A stretch of 47,513 bases of DNA, taken from contig CANPYX010000018.1 in the NCBI GenBank assembly GCA_947588955.1, forward strand, positions 1-47,513, written 5' to 3'. Below the pieces are notes generated by a model. That model was not told the origin of the DNA. It searched no databases and was given only the letters and a program-made list of their open reading frames with translations. The stretch comes from an uncultured Oscillospiraceae bacterium. GTDB lineage: Bacteria > Bacillota > Clostridia > Oscillospirales > Oscillospiraceae. Positions 25,344 to 34,093 of this stretch are shown piece after piece. Both the position numbers and the translations under genes were made by a program. Numbering within the stretch: the first letter of the stretch is position 1; the number at the start of each line of letters is the position of its first letter.

Positions 25344-28300
25344 TTATCCGCCGAAAACGCGGCGCAGATACGAAAGCCTGGGGTCGTCGGACTTGGAAAT
25401 AAGCGCGGCGGCGATGGAGGCGATGTGCCTCGCCCCCGAGGCGGTCAGGTGTACGCCGTCGGCGTTGAAAAACTCCGCCGTCCTGTGGGCGCCCAGCTTT
25501 TCCAGGCTCAGCCTGGAGGCCTTGCGTATGTCAAGGACGGGTACGCCGCACTCCTCCGCCACGGCGCGGGTGACGTCGCTGTACCTGTTGAGGGTGGCGA
25601 GCCCCGGCTGTGTCCCCAGGTCCGTTATGGGGGTGGCGAGAATGGGCTGCGCGCCCCTTTCCAAAGCGGCGGAGATGAATTTTTTCAGGTTCTCCCCGTA
25701 TTCCTCCGGGTCCGTGAACCGCTCCGGGTGGGAGGGGTCGCAGTCGTTGTGCCCGAATTGAATGAGCAGGAAATCCCCAAGGCCCAGGTGATTTTTTATG
25801 TCCTCAAGCCTTCCCTCGTCAAGGAAGACCCTGGTGCTCCTGCCGCTCATGGCGCAGTTGTCAATGACGAGCTCCGGCAGTGTGTACCTCCGCTCAGTCC
25901 CGAAGGGGCAGTCCGCCCGGTGCTCCGTAAAGCACACCCGCGCGCCGGCGCCCTTCTCAAAAAGCGCCTGTCCCCAGCCGGAAAGCCCGGAGCCGTCGGG
26001 ATCGTAGGACTGCATGGTGGAGTCCCCGGCGAGGTAGAGCGCGGGGCGGAACTCCATGCTTTTGAGCACGTCCTTGAACTCCATGTCCGAGGCGTAGTAG
26101 AAGGAGGGGTAGACGGGCTGGTTGTAGCAGTTGTTCTGCCACGCCACGCCGCAGCGGTACTGTGGGTCGTGCATCAGGGTGAAGAGCTTGTGGGGCGCGT
26201 CGTCGGTGTTGGTGTAAATGCGTATGGCGGTGTTGTCCGCATGGCGCAGAAGTATCTCCTCGCGCCAGTCGCCGAATATGTCGGCGACTAAGCAGGGGGT
26301 GGCCTTGGTGTAGTGGTTGGTGCCGGTGCCCTCAGGCTCCAGGAGCACGCCGCGCCGGGGGTCCACGACCCTGCCGATGGCGGTACCCTTGGCGCCCTGA
26401 CCCATGTAGTCGGGCCCGTCGGTGAGCTGGGTGGTCATGTCGCCCGCCCAGAAAATGCGCATATTCGTGGAGGGAGCGGGGATACCCAGCTTGTTGCCCT
26501 TGCAGTCAAAGACATCGTTTACCCACACCTGGAGCCCCCGGACGCCGTCGGCGATGTCGCCGATCATGCACCTGCCCAGGTCGCCCTCGTAATACTGCCC
26601 GAAGTAGACCTTGCCCGTCTCCGCGTCCCGGAGGGCGTAGCCGTAGGGGGCGTTTTTGCCCTCCTCGTAGACGTTGAAAATCTCCTTGCCGGGGCGGTCA
26701 GGGTCGATGTCCGCCACGTGCATGGCGTCGCCGTGGCCCAGCTTTGCGTCCCTGCCGTCGGGGAGCTTGCCCCGGGCGGAGTAGAGAAGGGTGCCGTCGT
26801 GGTCGATGACCGCCGCGCCGTATATGAGCTCCATGAAGCCGTCGCCGTCGATGTCGGCGGTGGAGACGGAGTGGTTGCCCTGTCCGGCGAGACCCCCCAT
26901 TGTGGGGTGGCTGCCGGTCCTGCGGGTGGTGGTGTAGTCAAAGGGGTTGGACATGGGCATGAAGCCGGAGTCCGCCTGCCAGACCTTGTGGAATTTGTTT
27001 TCAAAGAAGTCGTAAGCCGCCACAAACGCGCGGGTGTAGTAGCCCCGGCACATGAGAAGGTACGGGCGCTCCCCGTCCAGGTAGCCAACGCCCGCCAAGA
27101 ACCTGTCCACCCGGTTGCAGGGCTCGATGCGCGTCCAGGCGTAGTCGCCCCACATGAGCCCGTCGTCGCCGCGGGCGGGCTCGTAGTGGATGGTGTCCAG
27201 CTCCCTGCCCGTGCCGTCGAACATGGTCAGGTACTCAGGGCCCTCGTAGATGAAGCCCTCAAACTCCCAAAGCCTGTTTTTCGGGTCCCTGGCGGGCGCC
27301 CACTCGTCGATGAAGAAGTCCGCCAGCGCCTCGGCCTCACGGCGGGAGAGGGGATAGGGGTAGCGGCGGGGTATACCCAGGCACTCCTCCACCGTCGCCG
27401 GCCAGTGACCGGCGACGACCTCGTGGTGGCGGTGCCAGCCCTCGAACATATCAGCCACGTGGCGGCGGTAGTCGGCGGTGGAGCAGACGTAGTTGTCCTG
27501 ATGGGACCAGCCGGCGTCGATGTCCTCCTGGGGCATGGTTATGTAGTCCCGGCTCCTGACGCTGCCGTCGGGGGCGTAGCGGGTCATGAGGGTGCCGGGG
27601 GCGGTCTTTACAGCCATCTCCGCCCTGCCGTCGCCGTTAAAGTCGTACACCATGAACTGGGTGTAGTGGTTGCCGGCGCGGATGTTGGGACCCATGTCCA
27701 GCCGCCAGAGGCGGGTGCCGTCAATTCGGAAGCAGTCAAGTATGCAGTGGCCGGTGTAGCCCCGGTGGCTTACGTCGTGGGCGTTGGAGGGGCTCCACTT
27801 CAGCACGAACTCATATTCCCCGTCGCCGTCCATGTCGCCCACGCTCATGTCGGAGCAGTGGTAGGTGAACTCCTGACCGGCGGGGGTGACGCCGCCCTCA
27901 GGTATGGAGAGGGGGATGTCGATATAGTTTTGCGCCCAGGGCTTCACTGCCTTGCAGGGGGCGTCCTCGCCGCCGGGGAGGACTGCGGCGACGGAGTACA
28001 TGTCCTCCGCCGTGCCGGTTTCGTCCCGCCAGCTTGTTCTGTCGGTGACCAGGGCGATTTTTTCCCCGTTTTTGTACACGGCGAAGTCCGCGCCGGAGAG
28101 ACCTGTTTCGGTAAAGCCATTGACCTCGCTTTTGAGCAGGCGCCAGCTGAGGAACACGCCGGCGGAGGTGCACACGGCCACAAGCCCGCGCCCCAGTTCC
28201 TCCAGCTGCGGACGCATGACGCAGCCCACGGCGGAGCGGACGATGCCGCTCTCGCCCACAAGAGCGCCCTCCAAATCGTATGCCGCCACCTTCAGGTAGT

Positions 28301-28496
28301 AGGGTATGGCGGTACAGCGTGTGAAGCGGAAGGTGTTCTCCCGGACAGGGGAGAGGGGCTTGAGAATGTGGGCGGGGGTGTTCCTGTCGGACCAGGAGAC
28401 CACGTAGTGGTCCGCGCCGCTCACCTCGTCCCAGGAGAGGGTGACCCCCTGCTCGGTGAGATTCGACAGCTTTACATTTATTTCCTTGTTCAGCAT
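25344..28496 (-). CDS. Rhamnogalacturonan lyase (PL11) fused to a CE12-like acetylesterase
   Basis: A 1050-residue two-enzyme protein. Residues ~5-85 are a fibronectin-III-like domain. Residues ~95-805 are a PL11 eight-bladed propeller of the YesW/YesX type with calcium-binding blades (SVGDMDGDGEYEFVLKW, MVYDFNGDGRAEMAVKTAPG, STADIDGDGFMELIYGAAV, HVADIDPDRPGKEIFN). Residues ~818-1050 are an SGNH/CE12-like domain with GDST (Ser826), Gly in CAMSGRSTR, QFGHND (916-918) and NADGVHL (Asp1013, His1016). One frame spans both halves without interruption. PL11 cleaves the Rha-alpha-1,4-GalA bond by elimination. No signal peptide is seen, so it would act in the cytoplasm like B. subtilis YesX. AGGAAAGGA precedes the ATG. 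Confidence 0.92.
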   Translation of the reverse strand: MLNKEINVKLSNLTEQGVTLSWDEVSGADHYVVSWSDRNTPAHILKPLSPVRENTFRFTRCTAIPYYLKVAAYDLEGALVGESGIVRSAVGCVMRPQLEELGRGLVAVCTSAGVFLSWRLLKSEVNGFTETGLSGADFAVYKNGEKIALVTDRTSWRDETGTAEDMYSVAAVLPGGEDAPCKAVKPWAQNYIDIPLSIPEGGVTPAGQEFTYHCSDMSVGDMDGDGEYEFVLKWSPSNAHDVSHRGYTGHCILDCFRIDGTRLWRLDMGPNIRAGNHYTQFMVYDFNGDGRAEMAVKTAPGTLMTRYAPDGSVRSRDYITMPQEDIDAGWSHQDNYVCSTADYRRHVADMFEGWHRHHEVVAGHWPATVEECLGIPRRYPYPLSRREAEALADFFIDEWAPARDPKNRLWEFEGFIYEGPEYLTMFDGTGRELDTIHYEPARGDDGLMWGDYAWTRIEPCNRVDRFLAGVGYLDGERPYLLMCRGYYTRAFVAAYDFFENKFHKVWQADSGFMPMSNPFDYTTTRRTGSHPTMGGLAGQGNHSVSTADIDGDGFMELIYGAAVIDHDGTLLYSARGKLPDGRDAKLGHGDAMHVADIDPDRPGKEIFNVYEEGKNAPYGYALRDAETGKVYFGQYYEGDLGRCMIGDIADGVRGLQVWVNDVFDCKGNKLGIPAPSTNMRIFWAGDMTTQLTDGPDYMGQGAKGTAIGRVVDPRRGVLLEPEGTGTNHYTKATPCLVADIFGDWREEILLRHADNTAIRIYTNTDDAPHKLFTLMHDPQYRCGVAWQNNCYNQPVYPSFYYASDMEFKDVLKSMEFRPALYLAGDSTMQSYDPDGSGLSGWGQALFEKGAGARVCFTEHRADCPFGTERRYTLPELVIDNCAMSGRSTRVFLDEGRLEDIKNHLGLGDFLLIQFGHNDCDPSHPERFTDPEEYGENLKKFISAALERGAQPILATPITDLGTQPGLATLNRYSDVTRAVAEECGVPVLDIRKASRLSLEKLGAHRTAEFFNADGVHLTASGARHIASIAAALISKSDDPRLSYLRRVFGG

Positions 28497-28540
28497 ACCG
28501 GTGTCCTTTCCTTGCTCTCCCGTTAAGGGGAGCGGGAGGG

Positions 28541-30571
28541 TTATTTAAGTCCGTAGGGGACGGGTTTTCCGTAGAGGTTGGCGCGGGAGCCGGTGACGGT
28601 GAGGCGGAGCTTGTTGGACTTGCGGGTGAGAAGGCCCGTGAGGTCGAAGCTGTGGGGTCCCCAGAAGGAGACGCCCGCGTCGCGCCCGTTGACGGTGAGC
28701 TCCGCCATCTCCTCCGCCTCCACTGTCAGCACGCCCTCCATGGGGGGCAGGGACGCCTCGTAGACCTTGACGGCGGCGGAGATGTCCTCGCTGACGAGCC
28801 TGAATTCCGGCGCGGGAAGGGCTTTTTTCACCTGCTTTTCCGGCAGAGAGGCAAGCTCCTCGGCGGTGCAGGAGAAAATCAGGAGGCTCCCCCGGAGGGG
28901 GAGGTCCAAACGCCCGTCAAAGCGGAAGGCGGAGCCTGTCCAGAGGTCGTATGCCGCGGCGGGACCCTCAAAGGGGAGGGTTACGGGGGTGGAGATGTCC
29001 GCATTACCGGCGTTTACAAGGAAAAGGCACTCCCTGCCCAGGCGCTCAAAGCGCATGACGCGCAGATCATCGCATTGCTCCGCGCAGGTGAGGTCGCGGG
29101 GGACGCCGAGAATGTCACGGGAGACGCCGGGGAAGCGGTTTTCCGGGTCCGCGATTGCGGAAAAGACGCCCACGGGCGTGACGAGCCTTCCATTTTCCTC
29201 GCGGCAGTTGTCCCAGAACATTTTGGGGATATATGTAAATCCGATCTGATTTTTGAAGAGCTCCGCCACGGTCTCTGGCGCAAGCTCCCGGTTGCGGCAG
29301 AGTATGGCTACGCCGGCGCGGAGCTTTGCGTCGGTCATGAGGCAGGAGACGCGGCGTATGTACGTGGTCCACATAAGGTAATGGGGCCACCAGATGGAGT
29401 GTGGGCCCACGTCGGGGGGACGCTCGTCCTTTCGGGCGCCCACGACGGAGTAATAGAAGGCGTGGGGGATAAAGAGGTTGACGCCCCGCACGGCAAGGTA
29501 GTCGATGAACCATTTCACGTCCGCGCCGGTCATGCTCCAGGGGTTCTCCTCGCCGCCGCAGACGCCAAGGCACTCGTTGGAGTTGCGCTCCCGCCCCAAA
29601 AGGCGGGCGGCGTCGGCGGAGCACTTGCCCTGGACGCTGTCGCGCCCCACAAGGTCGCCGTTTTCAGGGGAGACCTGGCGGTAGACAAGGTCCTGACCGG
29701 GGATGTGGAAGTGGCGCTCGCGTTCGATGTCGTCGGAGGAGTCCGGGTGACCCATGAGGCAGATGTTGTGGTCGGCGCACCAGCGGGAGAGGGCGGCGTA
29801 ATAGACGCTGTTCTCGCGCTCGACGATGAGGGAGTTGTAGAGGCGTGTTCCGTCGTTTTTCCCGCCGTCAAAGAGGGCGAAGAGGTCGTTTACGTCGCCG
29901 CCGGCGGAGGTGTAGATCTCCGCAAAGCCCCGTGTCCAGGGCTTCATGCCGGTGACGCAGCGCCCCAAAATGCTGGGCTCGTCGGTGAAGAAGCCTATGA
30001 CGGTGGAGCCGAAATACTCATGGAAGCGGCGGTAATAGGCGTTGTGGGTGAGGTCGATGAAGCGGCGCACGGCGTCGGGGTTCAGAATGTCGGCGCTCAG
30101 GGGGGCGTCAGGCTCGAAGTCGTCCTCGCCGTAGTGGACGCCGCGGATGGTGCCGCGGGTGGGGCGGGCGACAAGGAGCCTGCCGTCTTTTTCGGCTATG
30201 AGCTCGTCGCCCTCGAGAAGGGCGCCCGTGACCGTTATGCCGACGCTGGCAAGCTCCGGGTGGTCCTTCACCACCTGACCGCAGGCGGAGCCGGAGGGGT
30301 ACATTCCCTCGTCGTAAAAGACCACGCGCATATTAAGCTCACGGCAGGTCTCCAGGGCGGTTTTTATGTAGGCGAAAAACTCCTCAGAGAGGTAGCCGAT
30401 GCGCTTTGGAAGGCCCATGCGGGGGTGGAGCACCACGCCGGAGACGCCGTGGGAATGGAAATCGTAAAGCTGGCGGCGCATCTCCTTGTGGGTCAGGCCG
30501 CCGTTGAGGAACCAGAAGGGTATGGGGGAGAACTCGTCCCCCGGACTTTTGAGCATATCTGTAAGGTCCAT
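28541..30571 (-). CDS. GH106-like alpha-L-rhamnosidase-type enzyme
   Basis: A 676-residue cytosolic protein. The N-terminal half resembles the GH106/alpha-rhamnosidase barrel: PFWFLNGGLTHKEMRRQL, GVVLHPRMGLPKRIGYLSEEF, VVFYDEGMYPSGSACG and GFFTDEPSILG, the last containing a likely catalytic acid. The C-terminal ~90 residues form a beta-sandwich ending in ELTVNGRDAGVSFWGPHSFD. GH106 proteins are usually longer (about 900-1100), so this is a compact form. ATG 30571 has AAGGTGAT upstream; GTG 30580 is less likely. Release of rhamnose next to rhaM and rhaBAD makes sense, but activity is inferred from distant family similarity. Confidence 0.65.
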   Translation of the reverse strand: MDLTDMLKSPGDEFSPIPFWFLNGGLTHKEMRRQLYDFHSHGVSGVVLHPRMGLPKRIGYLSEEFFAYIKTALETCRELNMRVVFYDEGMYPSGSACGQVVKDHPELASVGITVTGALLEGDELIAEKDGRLLVARPTRGTIRGVHYGEDDFEPDAPLSADILNPDAVRRFIDLTHNAYYRRFHEYFGSTVIGFFTDEPSILGRCVTGMKPWTRGFAEIYTSAGGDVNDLFALFDGGKNDGTRLYNSLIVERENSVYYAALSRWCADHNICLMGHPDSSDDIERERHFHIPGQDLVYRQVSPENGDLVGRDSVQGKCSADAARLLGRERNSNECLGVCGGEENPWSMTGADVKWFIDYLAVRGVNLFIPHAFYYSVVGARKDERPPDVGPHSIWWPHYLMWTTYIRRVSCLMTDAKLRAGVAILCRNRELAPETVAELFKNQIGFTYIPKMFWDNCREENGRLVTPVGVFSAIADPENRFPGVSRDILGVPRDLTCAEQCDDLRVMRFERLGRECLFLVNAGNADISTPVTLPFEGPAAAYDLWTGSAFRFDGRLDLPLRGSLLIFSCTAEELASLPEKQVKKALPAPEFRLVSEDISAAVKVYEASLPPMEGVLTVEAEEMAELTVNGRDAGVSFWGPHSFDLTGLLTRKSNKLRLTVTGSRANLYGKPVPYGLK

Positions 30572-30623
30572 GAAAATCACCTTGAAGCGTAGAAATTACA
30601 GTTATAAATATATCCCGATTTCC

Positions 30624-31262
30624 TCACTTGTCAATATGCGGGGGGAGGGGACCGCGGAAAAATTTTTTGGAGCCCTTTTTGCGCCACTCCGCCTTCTCCT
30701 TCTCCTCACCCATCTTCCTGTAGCGCATGGCGGTGCGGAGGAAGGTGATTATGAGAAGGAGCGCCAGGACCGCCCAGATGAAGACGATGAGAAGGGAGAA
30801 AAAGCCCAGCCCGGAGATGAAATTCACGCCCACGGTGCAGGCGAAGACGGCGAGCCAGCTTATGGAGACGAGGTACTGCCAGCGGTGGAGCTGGACGTAG
30901 TTTAAGTGGCGCTTTTCGATTGCCTCCAAATCCTGTACGCCGTCAACCAGGAGTTTTAGGAGCCACAGGACGCCCGCCGTCTCTATCGCCAGACACGCAA
31001 GGCCGAAAAGACCCGTGGGGGACCAGAGGCGGGTGGCGACGTAAAAGACGGACATGGCGGCGCACAGCCACAGAGCGCGGGAGAAGGAGAAGGACTTGGA
31101 GCGGAGCTTCCAGGCGTTTATGCCGATGAGGAGGTAGCCCACAAGGTCGTTTATGAGGTCGATGGCAAGGGTGTCGCGCCAGAAGCCCAGGGCGGTCATG
31201 TCCGTGAGGACAAGGTCGTAGGAGTAGAAGATGAATATAAGTCCGAAGGGGATAAGGAACAT
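30624..31262 (-). CDS. Six-helix membrane protein of unknown function
   Basis: A 212-residue protein with six hydrophobic segments, at approximately residues 1-19, 33-55, 63-80, 84-109, 130-149 and 152-174. A very basic cytoplasmic tail follows (RYRKMGEEKEKAEWRKKGSKKFF). I do not recognise a family. It lies between the ABC transporter genes and the enzyme genes, on the same strand, behind a leader with alternative hairpins (31291-31341). The context suggests an accessory role in uptake or sensing, but this is a guess. Confidence 0.65.
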   Translation of the reverse strand: MFLIPFGLIFIFYSYDLVLTDMTALGFWRDTLAIDLINDLVGYLLIGINAWKLRSKSFSFSRALWLCAAMSVFYVATRLWSPTGLFGLACLAIETAGVLWLLKLLVDGVQDLEAIEKRHLNYVQLHRWQYLVSISWLAVFACTVGVNFISGLGFFSLLIVFIWAVLALLLIITFLRTAMRYRKMGEEKEKAEWRKKGSKKFFRGPLPPHIDK

Positions 31263-31290
31263 GGGAACACCTCTTTTATGATTTCTGTTT

Positions 31291-31341
31291 CCTTGAAAAC
31301 AAAGAGGGGGACTGCAAAGAGAGGACTCTTTGCTTTCAAGG
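31291..31341 (-). promoter_or_regulatory. Leader with competing hairpins before the membrane protein gene
   Basis: CCTTGAAA (31291-31298) pairs with TTTCAAGG (31334-31341). Inside, CTCTTTGC (31326-31333) can pair with GCAAAGAG (31314-31321) or, using seven bases, with CAAAGAG (31300-31306). The two inner pairings exclude each other, as in attenuators. Confidence 0.4.
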
Positions 31342-31356
31342 AATCAGAAAACCAAA

Positions 31357-31384
31357 GTGCGCCGCGCCTTGCGGCGCGGCGCAC
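31357..31384 (-). terminator. GC-rich hairpin after the solute-binding protein gene
   Basis: A perfect 12-bp stem (31357-31368 with 31373-31384) is closed, on the minus strand, by a GCAA (GNRA) tetraloop and followed by TTTGGTTTT. It probably stabilises the transporter mRNA 3' end or partly terminates it before the downstream enzyme genes. Confidence 0.65.
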
Positions 31385-31425
31385 AGTCAGGTTATGCTGT
31401 AGGGATAAGATTATGTACGCTCAAA

Positions 31426-33093
31426 TCAGCCCTGAGCGGCATGATAGGCGGCGTTGACCTCTTCCTTAACAGCGGCGCCTCCCTGGGACTCCCAGGTGGC
31501 GACGGCTGCCTGGAACTGATCCCAGGTGATGACCTCGGCGATGTACTGGGTACGGGCGTCGCTGATGGTCTGGGCGAGGACGGTGCCCATGGTGGCGTTG
31601 GTCTGGGACTGGGTCAGATAAGCTTCAGCGGGGTTGCCCACTGCCACGGCGCCGGAACGCTTCATGGCCTCGGTGCAGGCTTCGTGAGGCAGATCCTGCT
31701 TGGCCTGAGGAGTGCCCTCAAGGGTGAAGGGGATATAGCCCTCAGCCTGGTTAAGACCCTGGAACGGATAGGAGGCGGTCTCAAGACCCTCCAACATGGA
31801 GGCGTAGCCGTCAGCGTCATAGTTGAAGGTCAGACCCTCGATGCCCCAGTCGGCAAGGGTACGGCCCTCAACGGAGCACATACGGTCAAGGAACTGGAGG
31901 CAGCCGCGGACGTCGTCCTCGGTCTTGGCGCCGTCCTTGGTGATGAGGAAGTAGCCGTTGTAGGTCTGCATACGGGCGGTGTGGCCGGCTACGGGCCCGA
32001 GAAGGACCATGCTGGCGTACTCGTCAGGATTCACAACGCTGGGGGTCTTGCCGTCGCCCTCAAAGTACAGCCAGGCGCGGCGTCCGGCGGAGTCAAGGCA
32101 GTCGGCGATGGAGCCGGCCTCGGAACGCTGGACTGCCTGGCCCCAGTCGGAGGACTGGACGGAGGCGAAGTCGGGACGGATTATGCCTTCGGCGTGGAGC
32201 TTGCGCATCCAGTCAAGGGCTTCCTTGTACTCCGCGGTCTCGTGGACAGGAACGAGGTTGCCGTCCTGCTCGACCCAGCCGTTGCCGCAGCCGAACCAGG
32301 TCTGAATGATGTCCATCCAGCCGGTGTACTGACCGCAGGCTTCCATGCCGTAGGTGTCGTCCTTGCCGTTGCCGTCGGGGTCGTTGTGGGTGAAGGCGTA
32401 GAGCATGTTGTAGACGTCTTCAACGCTCTGGGGCTCACCGAAGCCGAGCTTCTCGGCCCAGTCAGCGCGATAGCTGAAGCCGTGGCGTCCGGGGTCACGG
32501 AGCTTGGGGATGCCGATGTACTGGCCGTTGACGGTCAGAAGAGCCTGAATGGACTCATCGACCTGGGAAAGGTAGGGATAGTCGCCGGTCTCAAGGAACG
32601 GGGTGAGATCCCAGAAAGCGCCCTGAGCGGCGGCGTCCAGGACCGCGGAGTTGCCATTGATGGTGCCGCCGGCGGTCATGATCATGGGCATGTTGGCACG
32701 GTCCATGAGCTGCATATTGAAGCTGTCGCCGTAGCCGTCGTTGGCCGTGAACATGAAGTTGACATTGGTCATGCCGGTGATCTCGTAGAGCTTGGCGCGG
32801 ACCTGATCAACGTTGGGACGGGAATCGCTCATCTCGCCGCCGAACATGGAGGGGAGCATGATGGAGATGTCGGTGGTGACATTGGAGGCGGTGCCGCCCT
32901 GGTTGTCGTCGCCGCTGCCCTGGTTGTCGCTGCTGCCCTGGTTGGTGTTGCCCTGATTGCTGCTGCCTTGGTTGTTGGAGTTGCCGTTGCCCTGATTGGT
33001 GTTGCTGTTGTTGTTGCTGTTATTGCAGGCAACCGCAAACGCCATGATCATGACAAAGGCAAGGACCAACGCGATGATCTTCTTCATTTTCAT
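31426..33093 (-). CDS. Extracellular solute-binding lipoprotein of oligosaccharide ABC importer
   Basis: A 555-residue family-1-type (LipO-like) solute-binding protein. A signal peptide (residues 1-~22) ends in lipobox AFAVAC, so Cys23 is lipidated. It is followed by a ~45-residue low-complexity linker of Asn, Gln, Gly and Ser, then the binding lobes (MLPSMFGGEMSDSRPNVDQVR, AQGAFWDLTPFLETGDYPYL and so on). Size and neighbours match the LplA/YtcQ group that feeds pectin oligosaccharides. GGAGGATACTGT precedes the ATG. It is third in the transporter operon. The ligand is inferred to be rhamnogalacturonan fragments from the adjacent enzymes. Confidence 0.9.
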   Translation of the reverse strand: MKMKKIIALVLAFVMIMAFAVACNNSNNNSNTNQGNGNSNNQGSSNQGNTNQGSSDNQGSGDDNQGGTASNVTTDISIMLPSMFGGEMSDSRPNVDQVRAKLYEITGMTNVNFMFTANDGYGDSFNMQLMDRANMPMIMTAGGTINGNSAVLDAAAQGAFWDLTPFLETGDYPYLSQVDESIQALLTVNGQYIGIPKLRDPGRHGFSYRADWAEKLGFGEPQSVEDVYNMLYAFTHNDPDGNGKDDTYGMEACGQYTGWMDIIQTWFGCGNGWVEQDGNLVPVHETAEYKEALDWMRKLHAEGIIRPDFASVQSSDWGQAVQRSEAGSIADCLDSAGRRAWLYFEGDGKTPSVVNPDEYASMVLLGPVAGHTARMQTYNGYFLITKDGAKTEDDVRGCLQFLDRMCSVEGRTLADWGIEGLTFNYDADGYASMLEGLETASYPFQGLNQAEGYIPFTLEGTPQAKQDLPHEACTEAMKRSGAVAVGNPAEAYLTQSQTNATMGTVLAQTISDARTQYIAEVITWDQFQAAVATWESQGGAAVKEEVNAAYHAAQG

Positions 33094-33163
33094 ACAGTAT
33101 CCTCCTATATGATTTTGTATGTATTACAAACAGCCTAAGCTGTAAGTAATTGAGGGGTGGAAA

Positions 33164-34078
33164 TCAGCCCTTCACGGAGCCGACCATGACGCCGGCGGTG
33201 AAGTATTTCTGGATGAAGGGGTAAACCGCGAGGATGGGGACGGTGGCGACGACGGTGGTCGCCATACGGACCGCCTTGGACGGGGGGCTTCCGGCGGGGC
33301 CCCAGTTGATGGAGCCGTCGTCCGCGAAGGAGCCGGTGAGGAAGATGATACGGCGAAGGACGATCTGGACGACCTCCATCTCAGGGTCGTTGATGTACAT
33401 CATGGCGCCGAAGTAGGCGTTCCAGTGACCCACCGCGTAGAACAGGGAGACGGCGGCAATCACGGGGCCCGACAGGGGGAGCATGATGCGCAGGAAGGTG
33501 TAAAGATCGTTGGCGCCGTCGATGATGGCGGCCTCCTCCAGCTCATCCGGGATGCCCTGGAAGTAGTTTTTGATGATTATCATGTTGAACGCGCTCATGG
33601 CGCCGGGGAGCCACAGTGCCCAGAAGGTGTTCCTGAGCTTGAGGACCGAGGCGATAAGCACGTAGCTGGGGACCATGCCGCCGCCGAAGAGCATGATGAC
33701 GACCACCATGTTCATGAAGAAGTTGCGGCCCTTGAGGTACTTACGGCTCAAGGGGTAGGCCATGGTGCAGGAGACGAACATGTTGATGGCGGTACCCACG
33801 ACGGTGACAAGCAGGGAGTTGCGAAGACCCTTGAAAACGGCGCCGTCATGAAGGATGTAGGAGTAGGCGTTGATGGAGAACTCCCTGGGAATGATGAAGA
33901 AGGGGCGCTCGATGATCTCACGCTGGGATGCGAAGGACGCGCCGAAGATGTAGAGGAACGGGAGCACGCACATCAGGGCGGCGATGGCGGTGATGATGTA
34001 AAGGATGATCTGGATCACCATATCGCCGGGCGAGCGGTGGTTGAAGCCGTTGACGACTTTATCTTTGCTTTTTGCCAT
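33164..34078 (-). CDS. Carbohydrate ABC permease (LplC/YtcP type)
   Basis: A 304-residue inner permease with six membrane helices and the EAA loop EEAAIIDGANDLYTFLRIMLPL, which contacts the ATPase. Its N-terminus NGFNHRSPGDMVIQIILYI and C-terminus FIQKYFTAGVMVGSVKG are typical of the CUT1 LplC/YtcP subgroup. GGGAGGCGGAGA precedes the ATG. No ATPase gene is present in the window; this class usually shares an MsmX-type ATPase encoded elsewhere. It lies between the partner permease and the binding protein. Confidence 0.93.
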   Translation of the reverse strand: MAKSKDKVVNGFNHRSPGDMVIQIILYIITAIAALMCVLPFLYIFGASFASQREIIERPFFIIPREFSINAYSYILHDGAVFKGLRNSLLVTVVGTAINMFVSCTMAYPLSRKYLKGRNFFMNMVVVIMLFGGGMVPSYVLIASVLKLRNTFWALWLPGAMSAFNMIIIKNYFQGIPDELEEAAIIDGANDLYTFLRIMLPLSGPVIAAVSLFYAVGHWNAYFGAMMYINDPEMEVVQIVLRRIIFLTGSFADDGSINWGPAGSPPSKAVRMATTVVATVPILAVYPFIQKYFTAGVMVGSVKG

Positions 34079-34093
34079 ATTCTCCGCCTCCCA

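Noticed and set aside
26313-28526. Open frame of 737 codons antisense to the PL11-CE12 gene, and similar long antisense frames at 28652-30592, 21740-23068 and 31330-33138
   Set aside because: Composition is rich in His, Gly, Val and Arg without domains. Such frames arise from strongly G/C-ending codons on the true strand; the sense frames have clear catalytic motifs and ribosome sites.
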